Assembly (NCBI RefSeq): GCF_009684755.1
Contig: NZ_BLBC01000006.1
Location: 62,001 to 126,000, forward strand
Reading direction: 5' to 3'
Length of the DNA stretch: 64,000 nt
Origin: Capnocytophaga felis
GTDB lineage: Bacteria; Bacteroidota; Bacteroidia; Flavobacteriales; Flavobacteriaceae
Part shown: in pieces, positions 44,747 to 52,740 of the stretch
Layout: each line of letters begins with the position of its first letter
Numbering within the stretch: the stretch's first letter is position 1
The notes under the pieces: generated by a model
The model's database searches: none
Seen by the model: the letters and a program-made list of their open reading frames with translations, nothing else
Told to the model about the DNA's origin: nothing
Translations under genes and position numbers: made by a program

Positions 44747-45337
44747 GTGTTTAATAAACAGGAAGAAATACAACCGTCATCCGTAACAGCTAATGAGCAA
44801 AAATCGGTTACGCAAATAACAACTTCCAGACTTCACGCTAACATCCCAACAATAACAAAACAGGAACGAACAGAGGTAATTTCAAGTTTTTCAATACGAA
44901 GTGTTCAATTAAAGACAGAAGTAAAGAAGAACTCGAAAGAGGAAATTATTGATCCAAATTCTCTGCCCCGGGAAGAATTTTCTGAAACGGATTTTCTCCG
45001 TTTTTGGAATAATTATATCGAAAATTTATTGGCAAAAGGAGAACGAATCCAAGCTTCGTACTTGCAAATGAGTGTTCCCGTACTCAAAGAGAAAGAGATT
45101 CATTTGGAGGTTTCTAACGATACTGCTCATACGGAAATTTTACAGAATGAAAGCAGATTACTTGATTATTTACGCAAATCACTACGTAATTATGATATTT
45201 CTTTGAAGCTTATTAAGAATGAAGAATTAGCGAAAAAGATTTTAGTTACTCCTGATGATAAATATGAAAAATTACTTGAAAACAATCCTTTACTGAAAGA
45301 GTTTCGTGAGGCATTTAACTTAAATTTAGGATTTTAG
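44747..45337 (+). CDS. dnaX: DnaX tau-specific C-terminal part (frame -1 to dnaX)
   Basis: This frame encodes 196 residues from a GTG, but it is probably not a free gene. It continues without a stop from the A-run of dnaX in the -1 frame (through NDGRFIIPAYVF), and it encodes the tau tail seen at the end of flavobacterial DnaX (FSETDFLRFWNNYIENLLAK; ending LLKEFREAFNLNLGF). A low-complexity Ser/Thr/Gln linker opens it. The tail would bind the polymerase and helicase in tau. A disrupting indel or sequencing error is the alternative. Confidence 0.8.
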   Translation: MFNKQEEIQPSSVTANEQKSVTQITTSRLHANIPTITKQERTEVISSFSIRSVQLKTEVKKNSKEEIIDPNSLPREEFSETDFLRFWNNYIENLLAKGERIQASYLQMSVPVLKEKEIHLEVSNDTAHTEILQNESRLLDYLRKSLRNYDISLKLIKNEELAKKILVTPDDKYEKLLENNPLLKEFREAFNLNLGF

Positions 45338-45420
45338 TCAATTGTGAACCAAATGTAAACTTTAAACTTAACTTTTAAGTTTGAAAAATGATAAAAGAGA
45401 GTTTATATAAAATAAATTTC

Positions 45421-45428
45421 TATATTTG
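45421..45428 (+). promoter_or_regulatory. Bacteroidota -7 box of lepB
   Basis: TATATTTG matches TAnnTTTG and ends 25 bases before the lepB ATG. A palindrome, AAACTTAA / TTAAGTTT (45364-45382), lies upstream and may be an operator. Confidence 0.55.
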
Positions 45429-45453
45429 TGGGGTTTAACTTAAATAACAAATT

Positions 45454-47013
45454 ATGTTATATATTTATATTCTTATTACGGCACAGATAATCAATGGATT
45501 ATTTTTTTGGAAAGGCTACCAAAAGGCAGGTTATAAGGCGTGGGAAGCCTTTGTCCCTTTTTATAATAATGTTATATTTTTGAAAATAATAGAACGTCCG
45601 TGGTGGTGGCTCTTTCTGATGTATTTGCCTGTAATCGGGAATATTATGCTTATCGTAATGAACTATGAATGGTTGCACGTTTTTGGTTATCGCAAAAAGA
45701 GATATACTTTGCTTTCTGTTCTTACTTTAGGATTATTTACAGCTTACCTAACGTATTTGCCTACAACTAAATACATCGGCAAGGATAATGAAGTAATTAA
45801 GAAGAATGTATCTTCGTGGATAAGTGCTACATTATTTGCTGTGGTTGCGGCTTCGGCAATTCATACCTATTTTATTCAGCCATATATGATTCCTACTTCC
45901 TCTTTGGAAAAAACGTTGTTAGTCGGTGATTTTCTGTTTGTTAGTAAGTTTCATTATGGAGTTCGCGTGCCAATGACACCTCTTTCGTTACCTATGGTTC
46001 ACGATTCCATTCCGTTAGTAGGTACAAAATCATATTTGAAAGTTCCGCAGTTGCCTTATTTGCGTTTACCGGCATTGCAAAAGATTCAGCGTAATGATAT
46101 TACGGTTTTTAACTGGCCTACCGATACGGTGCGTTTCTTCCGTGATAATTCTAATATTCACGTCGATAAACCCATTGATAAAAGGTCGAATTATGTAAAA
46201 AGAACTGTTGCCGTTCCGGGAGATAAGTTTGAAATCAAAGACGGAGACGTTTATATAAACGGAAAAAAAGAAATCTATCCTGTCAGAGCAAAATTACAGA
46301 CTTCTTATGTTGTTGAAACTAAACCTAATATCGGTCAGTTAACTCCTGATTTTATGTATCAACAGTTTGATGTAACCGATTATTTTACACCAATACAGCA
46401 AAATGTGTACGTATTTTCTTCATTGACTGAGGAAGTAGCCGAAGCTCTGAGAAAAAGCCCCAACGTAGTTTCTGTAAAAAAGCGAATTGAAGAGGCTGGA
46501 AAGTATAATCAGGCTGTGTTCCCGCATTCGGAAAATTACAAATGGAATGAAGACCAATACGGACCGATAACAATTCCTGCTGAAGGACAAACAATTACAC
46601 TTTCCATTGAAAATTTACCACTTTACAAACGAATTATTGAAGTTTACGAGAATAATTCGTTGGAAATCAAAGGAAATGATATTATTATCAACGGACAAAA
46701 GACAAATTCCTATACTTTCAAGCAAAATTATTACTGGATGATGGGAGATAATCGTCATAATTCGGAAGATAGCCGCTATTGGGGATTTGTTCCTGAAGAT
46801 CACGTACTTGGAAAACCTGTTTTGATTTGGATGAGTACAGACAAAAATGCTTCAGGTTTGAATAAAATCCGCTGGAATAGACTTTTCACTACTGTTAATG
46901 GCGAAGGTGAACCCGTTTCCTACAGATATTACGCTCTTGTTCTCATAGTTTTAGTTTGGGGCGGATATGAATTTTATTCCAGAAAAAGAAAGAAAGCAAA
47001 AGAGTCAAAATAA
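45454..47013 (+). CDS. lepB: Signal peptidase I (large Bacteroidota type)
   Basis: This is a 519-residue membrane protease that removes Sec signal peptides. Two to three N-terminal transmembrane helices (DUF5684-like, GYKAWEAFVPFYNNVIFLK) precede a further helix near residue 125. The catalytic Ser is in YMIPTSSLEKTLLVGDFLFV and the catalytic Lys in YVKRTVAVPGDKFEI; the late motif YYWMMGDNRHNSEDSRYWG is intact. A long insert between catalytic boxes makes it much longer than E. coli LepB, as is usual in this phylum. A C-terminal membrane helix ends the protein. Confidence 0.93.
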   Translation: MLYIYILITAQIINGLFFWKGYQKAGYKAWEAFVPFYNNVIFLKIIERPWWWLFLMYLPVIGNIMLIVMNYEWLHVFGYRKKRYTLLSVLTLGLFTAYLTYLPTTKYIGKDNEVIKKNVSSWISATLFAVVAASAIHTYFIQPYMIPTSSLEKTLLVGDFLFVSKFHYGVRVPMTPLSLPMVHDSIPLVGTKSYLKVPQLPYLRLPALQKIQRNDITVFNWPTDTVRFFRDNSNIHVDKPIDKRSNYVKRTVAVPGDKFEIKDGDVYINGKKEIYPVRAKLQTSYVVETKPNIGQLTPDFMYQQFDVTDYFTPIQQNVYVFSSLTEEVAEALRKSPNVVSVKKRIEEAGKYNQAVFPHSENYKWNEDQYGPITIPAEGQTITLSIENLPLYKRIIEVYENNSLEIKGNDIIINGQKTNSYTFKQNYYWMMGDNRHNSEDSRYWGFVPEDHVLGKPVLIWMSTDKNASGLNKIRWNRLFTTVNGEGEPVSYRYYALVLIVLVWGGYEFYSRKRKKAKESK

Positions 47014-47159
47014 AAGGTAAAAGAATAGCATAATCGTTATAAAATTCAAAGAAGTCGTGCTGAATTGAAGCATTATTCAGTTTGAATTGAATTTTAAAAA
47101 GAAAAAACGAGTTCAATACTTAACTACATATCTTTTTATGATTTAAGTGTTGATTTTAA

Positions 47160-47345
47160 ATGTTTTTCAGTGTTTTCTGTCGGCATTGGAGACGAAGCGT
47201 TAAGAAGATCAATGAATGTAGCGTAGAAAATTTCTACTGTTTGAGCGTAGCGAGTTTAGAAATTTTCAGCAGAATAAATTGATTTTTAGCGAAGTATCCA
47301 TAGCCTTGAATTTTTGGTACTTTTGTTTCAAGACAAAAGTATAAA
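47160..47345. repeat. REP-like intergenic element with two inverted repeats
   Basis: The 374-base gap between lepB and the WbqC-like gene holds no open reading frame of note. It contains GAAAATTTCT (47227-47236) inverted as AGAAATTTTC (47259-47268), separated by a GAGCGTAGCGAG stretch. It also has TACTTTTG (47319-47326) with CAAAAGTA (47335-47342), a stem of eight. The segment reading GCGAAGTATCCATAGCC is one I recall from many flavobacterial intergenic regions, so it is probably dispersed. That is memory, not a search. Confidence 0.5.
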
Positions 47346-47387
47346 TATGAAAGTAAATGATGAAGTCAAAAAGAAAAATAATATAAA

Positions 47388-48011
47388 ATGTATCAGGCAC
47401 TTATTCACCCGACATATTTCCCGAGCATTGCTCAATTTCATTTGATGCTCACACATCCTTGTGTTTTGGAGGTATCGGATAATTATCAAAAACAAACGCT
47501 CCGAAACCGAGCTTATATTTACGGAGCTAACGGAAAATTGGCGTTAAATCTGCCTATTAAGCACGTTGGGGGCGAAACCGGAAGACAACTTTTCAAAGAT
47601 GTGCGTGTAGAAAATCATTTTCCTTGGCAGCGATTGCATTGGAAGAGCCTCGAAACCGCATATCGAACTTCACCTTTTTTTGAGTATTATGAAGATGATT
47701 TATTTCCGCTTTTTGAGAAGAAATATACCTTTCTGTTAGATGTAAATATGGATACTATTGAAACGGTGTTGGCTTGTTTGCAAACGGATATAAATTTTGA
47801 TAAAACAAAAAGCTATGAGGCCGAACCTAAGGAAGTTAAAGATTTCCGTTTTTTGACTTCTGCTAAAAAAGAATTTCCTTTGCAGATGGAGCAGTATCAT
47901 CAAATTTTTTCCGACAAACACGGATTTTTACCTAATCTGAGCGTATTGGACTTACTTTTCCACGAAGGACCTAACACGGAGGATTATTTGATAAATAAAG
48001 TACAATTATAA
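47388..48011 (+). CDS. WbqC-like family protein
   Basis: This is a 207-residue cytoplasmic protein of the WbqC family, recognised by IHPTYFPSIAQFHLMLTHP, YQKQTLRNRAYIYGANGKLALNLP and the C-terminal SVLDLLFHEGPNTEDYL. WbqC relatives occur in polysaccharide or lipopolysaccharide loci, and the exact reaction is unsettled. It is followed by an LpxD-like gene 49 bases on. Confidence 0.88.
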   Translation: MYQALIHPTYFPSIAQFHLMLTHPCVLEVSDNYQKQTLRNRAYIYGANGKLALNLPIKHVGGETGRQLFKDVRVENHFPWQRLHWKSLETAYRTSPFFEYYEDDLFPLFEKKYTFLLDVNMDTIETVLACLQTDINFDKTKSYEAEPKEVKDFRFLTSAKKEFPLQMEQYHQIFSDKHGFLPNLSVLDLLFHEGPNTEDYLINKVQL

Positions 48012-48060
48012 ACATAAAAACCAACCTGAAAATTACGTTTTTAGAATATAAAGAAGTAAA

Positions 48061-48972
48061 ATGAAATTTCCGCAACCCTATACATTAAAGCAAATTGCCA
48101 CCATCATCAAGAGTTCTTTCGTGGGTGATGAGAATTTTCCTGTACTCGGAATGAATGAAATCCACGTAGTGGAAGAGGGCGACATCGTTTTTGTTGACCA
48201 CCCGAAGTATTACGACAAAGCTTTGCAATCACGTGCTACAATCGTGCTGATTAACAAAGAAGTAGAATGCCCCGAAGGAAAAGCACTCCTCATTTCCGAC
48301 GACCCGTTCAGGGATTTTAACAAATTAACGGATTTCTTCAAACCGTTTCAAAAATCTACGGCATTGGTTGCTCCATCGGCTCAAATTGGAGAAAATACGG
48401 TTATCCAACACGGAGCGTTCATCGGAAATAACGTAAAAATCGGAAGAAATTGCACAATTCATTCCAACGTAAGTATTTACGACGATTGCATTATCGGGGA
48501 TAATGTAACCATTCACGCCGGAACGGTGCTGGGGGCTGATGCGTTTTACTATAAAAAACGTCCTGAAGGCTTTGATAAACTCAAATCCGGAGGAAGAGTT
48601 GTAATAGAAGATAATGTGGATTTAGGAGCTTTGTGTACTATCGACCGAGGTGTTACGGGCGACACAACAATCAAACGCGGAACAAAGATAGACAATCAAG
48701 TTCACGTGGGGCACGATACAATTATCGGGGAAAAATGCTTAATTGCTTCACAAACCGGCATTGCAGGATGCGTAGTTATTGAAAATGAAGTAACTATTTG
48801 GGGGCAAGTGGGAATGACCAGCGGAATTACCATTGGGGCAAAGGCAGTTATTCTGGCACAAAGCGGAATTTCCAAATCATTGGAGGGCGGACTAACGTAC
48901 TTCGGTTATCCGGCTGAGGAAGCTCGTAAGAAATACAAGGAAATGAGTGCTTTACGACGATTAGTCAAATAA
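48061..48972 (+). CDS. LpxD-like UDP-3-O-acylglucosamine N-acyltransferase
   Basis: This is a 303-residue protein with an N-terminal UDP-sugar-binding domain (DEIHVVEEGDIVFVDHPKYY-like) followed by a left-handed parallel beta-helix of hexapeptide repeats (IGENTVIQHGAFIGNNVKIG, IGDNVTIHAGTVLGAD). The catalytic-type His occurs in HVGHDTIIGEKCLIASQTGIAG. LpxD adds the N-linked acyl chain of lipid A. Flavobacteria often carry two LpxD-like genes; the principal lpxD-lpxC-lpxA locus is not in this window, so this is probably the second copy. Confidence 0.85.
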   Translation: MKFPQPYTLKQIATIIKSSFVGDENFPVLGMNEIHVVEEGDIVFVDHPKYYDKALQSRATIVLINKEVECPEGKALLISDDPFRDFNKLTDFFKPFQKSTALVAPSAQIGENTVIQHGAFIGNNVKIGRNCTIHSNVSIYDDCIIGDNVTIHAGTVLGADAFYYKKRPEGFDKLKSGGRVVIEDNVDLGALCTIDRGVTGDTTIKRGTKIDNQVHVGHDTIIGEKCLIASQTGIAGCVVIENEVTIWGQVGMTSGITIGAKAVILAQSGISKSLEGGLTYFGYPAEEARKKYKEMSALRRLVK

Positions 48973-49021
48973 AATAAAGTTCCTCCGTAATTAAAAATAA
49001 TAAAATTCAGTAGAAACAACG

Positions 49022-49711
49022 ATGGAAAAACCTGTATTAGAGTTAAAGAACGCATCAATATACCAACGTTCAAGCCTGATTCTCACAGAAATCAACCTAA
49101 CGATAAACAAGGGCGAATTGGTTTACCTTATCGGGAAGACGGGAACCGGAAAAAGCAGCTTAATAAAGCTTCTCTACGGTGATTTGCCTCTGGAAAAAGG
49201 TGAGGGGAGTGTTGTCGGCTTTAATTTGAAGAACCTCAAAGAAAGCGAAATCCCGCTTTTGCGAAGAAAACTGGGCGTGGTGTTTCAGGACTTTAAGTTG
49301 CTTTCGGATAGGAGTGTTTTTAACAATTTGTCGTTCGTGTTAAAGGCAACGGGCTGGCAAGATAAAGAAAAAATCAAACAACGCATAGAAACCGTTCTTG
49401 CTAAGGTAAAAATGCAGGATAAAGCGAAAAAATTTCCGCACGAATTATCCGGAGGAGAGCAGCAACGCGTTGCAATTGCACGTGCTTTGCTCAATGACCC
49501 GGAACTTATTTTAGCAGACGAGCCTACGGGAAACTTAGACCCTGAAACCAGCGTTGAAGTTATGCAAGTTCTGAAAGAAATCAATGCTTCGGGGCGTACT
49601 ATTTTGATGGCAACGCACGATTATGCCCTTATTTTGAAGTTCCCCTCCAAAACGCTCAAATGCGACGAGAAAAAAGTATTTGAAGTAGTGCAAAAACGTC
49701 CTGAAATATAA
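49022..49711 (+). CDS. ftsE: FtsE-like ABC transporter ATP-binding protein
   Basis: This is a 229-residue ABC ATPase with Walker A LIGKTGTGKSSLIK, the ABC signature LSGGEQQRVAIARALL, Walker B LILADEPTGNLDPETS and the H-loop ATHDY. The FtsE-type QDFKLLSDRSVFNNLSFVL follows the Q-loop. FtsE with FtsX regulates cell-wall hydrolases at division. No ftsX gene is adjacent, as is common in Bacteroidota. Confidence 0.88.
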   Translation: MEKPVLELKNASIYQRSSLILTEINLTINKGELVYLIGKTGTGKSSLIKLLYGDLPLEKGEGSVVGFNLKNLKESEIPLLRRKLGVVFQDFKLLSDRSVFNNLSFVLKATGWQDKEKIKQRIETVLAKVKMQDKAKKFPHELSGGEQQRVAIARALLNDPELILADEPTGNLDPETSVEVMQVLKEINASGRTILMATHDYALILKFPSKTLKCDEKKVFEVVQKRPEI

Positions 49712-49771
49712 GTTTGAAAAAGTAATTTTTGACAACATTGTACTGCGGAAACACTAATTCAAACCACAAAA

Positions 49772-51340
49772 ATGAACATAAGGCATATATTTACTACGTA
49801 TTTATTTGAAATTTTACTATTCTTCTTTTCAGTTTCCATTCCGTTTGTGTTGGATATGGGACCGGCTTTTTACGGAATCATAGCCACGTTTCTGATTTTC
49901 CTTTCTCTACGCCGAATTAACTATGTGTTGTTCGCCGTTGGGTTTGTTTTTGTTCTGATAACGTGCATATTGTTTCTGCCACAGATAATCTGGTTTGGGC
50001 ATCCGCCTGCCACGATGATAGGAGCTTTTTTTGAGAGCGATTTGCAGGAGTCCAAAGAGTTTATTCAGTCGTTACCTTTATATTCGTACATCATCTCGGT
50101 TATTTATTTCTTGTTCGGATTGTATATTCTCTATTTAGGTAAGAAAAAAACGATTGTCCGAACCAAAAAACACATCTTTATAACCATTTTGTTGGTGGTT
50201 GTGTCGTTGGGGCTGACCCTTTTGCGTCCGTTGGAGAAAAATAGTGAGGGAGAGCCTTTCTACTGGGCGTATTCCAGAACTGCCATTATCGGTTTTTACG
50301 GAAAAATATTCAAAAACATCGAAGAATATCGTATTTTGAAGGCGGAACTTGAAAAAGGAATCGCCGACAAACCCAGTTGGGAAATAAATGCTGTTGAATC
50401 ATCTTTTAATGATTATGTTTTGGTCATAGGCGAGAGCGTTCGCAGGGATTATATGTCCCTTTACGGGTTTCCTCTTGAAAATTCATCATTCTTGAAAAGC
50501 GTAAACGGAACAGTTGTGGAAGGATACACGGCAGCCGCTCCCAATACTTCTTCATCGTTGTTAAGAATGTTTGTACGGCAACAAAATGAAGCATTCTTGT
50601 ATGCCAATAATATTATTTCACTGGCAAAATCGGCAGGGTTTGAAACCATTTGGCTATCAAATCAGGGATATGCAGGAGGACACGATTCGCCCGTTACGAA
50701 AATCGCTAACTTATGTGATAAAAAAGCGTTTACAAAGAAGTCCGAGTTTGCTTCTATGAACTATCCGGATTCGGTTTTGTTGCCATCTTTTGAAAAACAT
50801 CTGCAAAACAAGTCCGGAAAAAGACGGTTGATTGTGTTGCATCTGTTAGGCTCGCATACGCAGTTTACATCGCGTCTGGAAAATCCGATTCATTACGATT
50901 ACGTCAATAAAAACCTGTCGGCTTACTTGCAAACCATCGAGCAGACCGATTCTCTCCTTCAAAAGATATATCAAATGTTGCAAAAGCACTCGAAATCCTT
51001 CTCAATGTTGTATTTCTCCGACCACGGATTGATGACGCAGGACAGAGAAAGCTCCTTTTTTGCCACACTTACGCACGGGGACACCAACCCGAACAAAGCC
51101 GTGTATGAAGTTCCGTTCGTATTGATAACAAGTCAGGATACGCTGCATAAACATATCAAAGTTAACAAATCGGCTTTCCATTTTTTGGACGGATATGCCC
51201 ATTGGCTGGGGATAAAAGAAAAAACGCTTGACCCGGCATACGATTTTCTTTCCGAAAAACCCGATTCCTTAAAAGTTTTTAATCATTTTGAAAACGTTCC
51301 GTATGAAACCTTAGCCGATGACGAGGTAATTCGGTTTTAG
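49772..51340 (+). CDS. Phosphoethanolamine transferase, EptA/sulfatase family
   Basis: This is a 522-residue inner-membrane enzyme with five N-terminal transmembrane helices (residues 5-190) and a periplasmic alkaline-phosphatase-fold domain. Conserved catalytic elements are VIGESVRRDYMSLYG (metal-binding Glu), APNTSSSLLRMF (nucleophile Thr region), HLLGSHTQF and MLYFSDHGLM (metal-binding Asp/His). Such enzymes add phosphoethanolamine to lipid A phosphates and can lower cationic peptide binding. Its position after an LpxD-like gene and ftsE fits lipid A remodelling. The acceptor site cannot be told from sequence. Confidence 0.85.
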   Translation: MNIRHIFTTYLFEILLFFFSVSIPFVLDMGPAFYGIIATFLIFLSLRRINYVLFAVGFVFVLITCILFLPQIIWFGHPPATMIGAFFESDLQESKEFIQSLPLYSYIISVIYFLFGLYILYLGKKKTIVRTKKHIFITILLVVVSLGLTLLRPLEKNSEGEPFYWAYSRTAIIGFYGKIFKNIEEYRILKAELEKGIADKPSWEINAVESSFNDYVLVIGESVRRDYMSLYGFPLENSSFLKSVNGTVVEGYTAAAPNTSSSLLRMFVRQQNEAFLYANNIISLAKSAGFETIWLSNQGYAGGHDSPVTKIANLCDKKAFTKKSEFASMNYPDSVLLPSFEKHLQNKSGKRRLIVLHLLGSHTQFTSRLENPIHYDYVNKNLSAYLQTIEQTDSLLQKIYQMLQKHSKSFSMLYFSDHGLMTQDRESSFFATLTHGDTNPNKAVYEVPFVLITSQDTLHKHIKVNKSAFHFLDGYAHWLGIKEKTLDPAYDFLSEKPDSLKVFNHFENVPYETLADDEVIRF

Positions 51341-51467
51341 GAGATACAAAAAACGATAAAATCAGAGGGATTTAAATATTTTTTGAAAATTATCCGTAAA
51401 GAAAATTTGGAAATTAGAATTATAAAGCATAAGTTTGTCATATATTTCAAAATGAATTGTATAAAAT

Positions 51468-51512
51468 AAAAATACATCTGACAGAAATAAACTTTGGTCT
51501 GTGTGTATTTTT
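51468..51512 (+). terminator. Rho-independent terminator of the EptA-type gene
   Basis: AAAAATACA (51468-51476) pairs with TGTATTTTT (51504-51512), with further partial pairing inside the loop. Confidence 0.6.
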
Positions 51513-51513
51513 G

Positions 51514-51681
51514 AAAGTTCTGATGCAAGGATAAAACAATCCAACAGAAACGGAGCATCATCCGATGGAAATGGAGTGTTATCCGATGGAAATGAAGCGT
51601 CATCTGATGGAAACGGAGCGTTATCTGATGGAAATGAAGCATTATCTGATAGAAATATGATATAATCCGATAAAAAAGAAA
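51514..51681. repeat. Degenerate tandem array, 21-bp period (8 units), upstream of the orphan helical gene
   Basis: Eight units of exactly 21 bases run from 51514 to 51681, with the best four at 51556-51639. The core is ATCYGATGGAAAYG, and the flanking units decay. There are no spacers. It ends 17 bases before the ATG at 51699. Reading frames across it encode heptads on either strand, but composition and lack of a start do not support a protein. Confidence 0.82.
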
Positions 51682-51698
51682 CATAAAATTGAAATAAA

Positions 51699-52355
51699 AT
51701 GAGAAAACATTACTACACAATCGCAGGAATGATACAGAATTTTGGAATTCTGTTTGAAAATTTGAAAAATAATGCCGAAATTGCCCAAGAAATGGCAGAA
51801 TATGGCTATGGAGAGACAGAAATTGCACAAGGAAAGGCTTTGTATGATAAGGCTATCGAATTACATCAAGCCAATCTGAAGGAAACCAAAGAAGAAACGG
51901 AGTCGTATGCCGATTTCGACAAGAAATTCAACTCCGTCTTGTCCGTTTTTATGAAAGACCGCAAGAAGGGAAAAATCGTTTTTAAAGACCAAGAAGCCAA
52001 TTTGCGTACACTTCGTTTGAAAGCCTTGCCCTCAAAGAGCATCGCTTCACTGATGGAGGAGATGAAGAATTTTTATAACGTGCTCGACCAAGATGAAGCC
52101 TTACGCCAAGCTATTTCTCGCTTAAAAGTTGATGAATCGCACATCAAATCGCAGTTGGAAGGCATCGTACAAGCCGAGAAAGCCTACGCCGCATATCAGA
52201 ATGAAAAAGGAGAGGCACAACAAGCCACAAAAAACAAAGATGCTGCATTCAGCGAGTTGGAAAAATGGGTGCGTGAGCTGTACAGTATCGCAAAAATAGC
52301 CTTGGAGGACAAGCCTCAACTGCTGGAAAGCATCGCAAAATCAGTTCGAGGTTAA
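51699..52355 (+). CDS. Orphan helical cytosolic protein flanked by tandem arrays
   Basis: This is a 218-residue, probably all-helical protein without signal peptide or membrane segment. Helical heptad-like stretches cover most of it (IAGMIQNFGILFENLKNNAE, AISRLKVDESHIKSQLEGIV, EKWVRELYSIAKIALED). I recognise no family. It differs from the DUF6261-like protein in the nqr locus but has similar size and the same neighbourhood: a 21-bp tandem array upstream and another downstream after a terminator. The sandwiched position is unusual and noted as a finding. Confidence 0.75.
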   Translation: MRKHYYTIAGMIQNFGILFENLKNNAEIAQEMAEYGYGETEIAQGKALYDKAIELHQANLKETKEETESYADFDKKFNSVLSVFMKDRKKGKIVFKDQEANLRTLRLKALPSKSIASLMEEMKNFYNVLDQDEALRQAISRLKVDESHIKSQLEGIVQAEKAYAAYQNEKGEAQQATKNKDAAFSELEKWVRELYSIAKIALEDKPQLLESIAKSVRG

Positions 52356-52375
52356 AAATAACAAAATAATATAGT

Positions 52376-52414
52376 ATCTTTGCCGAAGTTTTACTGCTTT
52401 GGCAAAGATTTTTT
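52376..52414 (+). terminator. Terminator of the orphan helical gene, containing a -7-like box
   Basis: ATCTTTGCC (52376-52384) pairs with GGCAAAGAT (52401-52409), with CGAAG/CTTT above it, followed by TTTTT. The same bases form TATCTTTG (52375-52382), a TAnnTTTG match. It could act as terminator and as promoter for the array downstream. Confidence 0.7.
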
Positions 52415-52446
52415 AATAAAACAACGAATTAAATACATTAACTAAT

Positions 52447-52635
52447 CGTATTTATTTTCAAGCTGAACGTATTTATTTTCAATCGGAATGCATTAACTGT
52501 CAGGCTGAGTGTATTAATTGTCAGGCTGAGCGAAGTCGAAGCCTCTTTGAGTAAAGTCTAAGCCTTTTTGAATAAAGTCTAAGCCTCTTTGGATAAAGTC
52601 AAAGTCTCTTTATACAAAAAAATCCAAATTCGTTC
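52447..52635. repeat. Degenerate tandem array, 21-bp period (8-9 units), downstream of the orphan helical gene
   Basis: Units of 21 bases start at 52447, 52468, 52489, 52510, 52531, 52552, 52573 and 52594; 52615-52635 is a weak ninth. Units 3-4 share ATTAAYTGTCAGGCTGAG, and units 6-8 share AAAGTCTAAGCCTCTTT with small changes. The middle boundary holds an imperfect inverted repeat, AGGCT (52523-52527) and AGCCT (52540-52544). No spacer and no gene was found in 52415-52740. Confidence 0.82.
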
Positions 52636-52740
52636 GGTTTGATAATGAAAAAATCTTGTTTTGATACATAAAATCATTTAAAACGAATAAAAAACATATA
52701 AAAAAGAACATATTCTTATAAAAATCACCTAAAAACAACT

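Noticed and set aside
44736-45337. Independent hypothetical gene after dnaX
   Set aside because: The frame is the tau tail of DnaX in the -1 register and lacks its own promoter; its GTG start is arbitrary.
47014-47387. Small gene in the lepB-wbqC gap
   Set aside because: No frame with a start and a recognisable product was found; the sequence is dominated by inverted repeats.
51514-51681. CRISPR array
   Set aside because: Units are contiguous without spacers, degenerate, and there are no cas genes nearby.
51337-51828. 163-codon minus-strand frame with heptads (FHRITLH type)
   Set aside because: It is an artefact of the 21-bp array (seven codons per unit) and overlaps the start of the orphan helical gene on the other strand.
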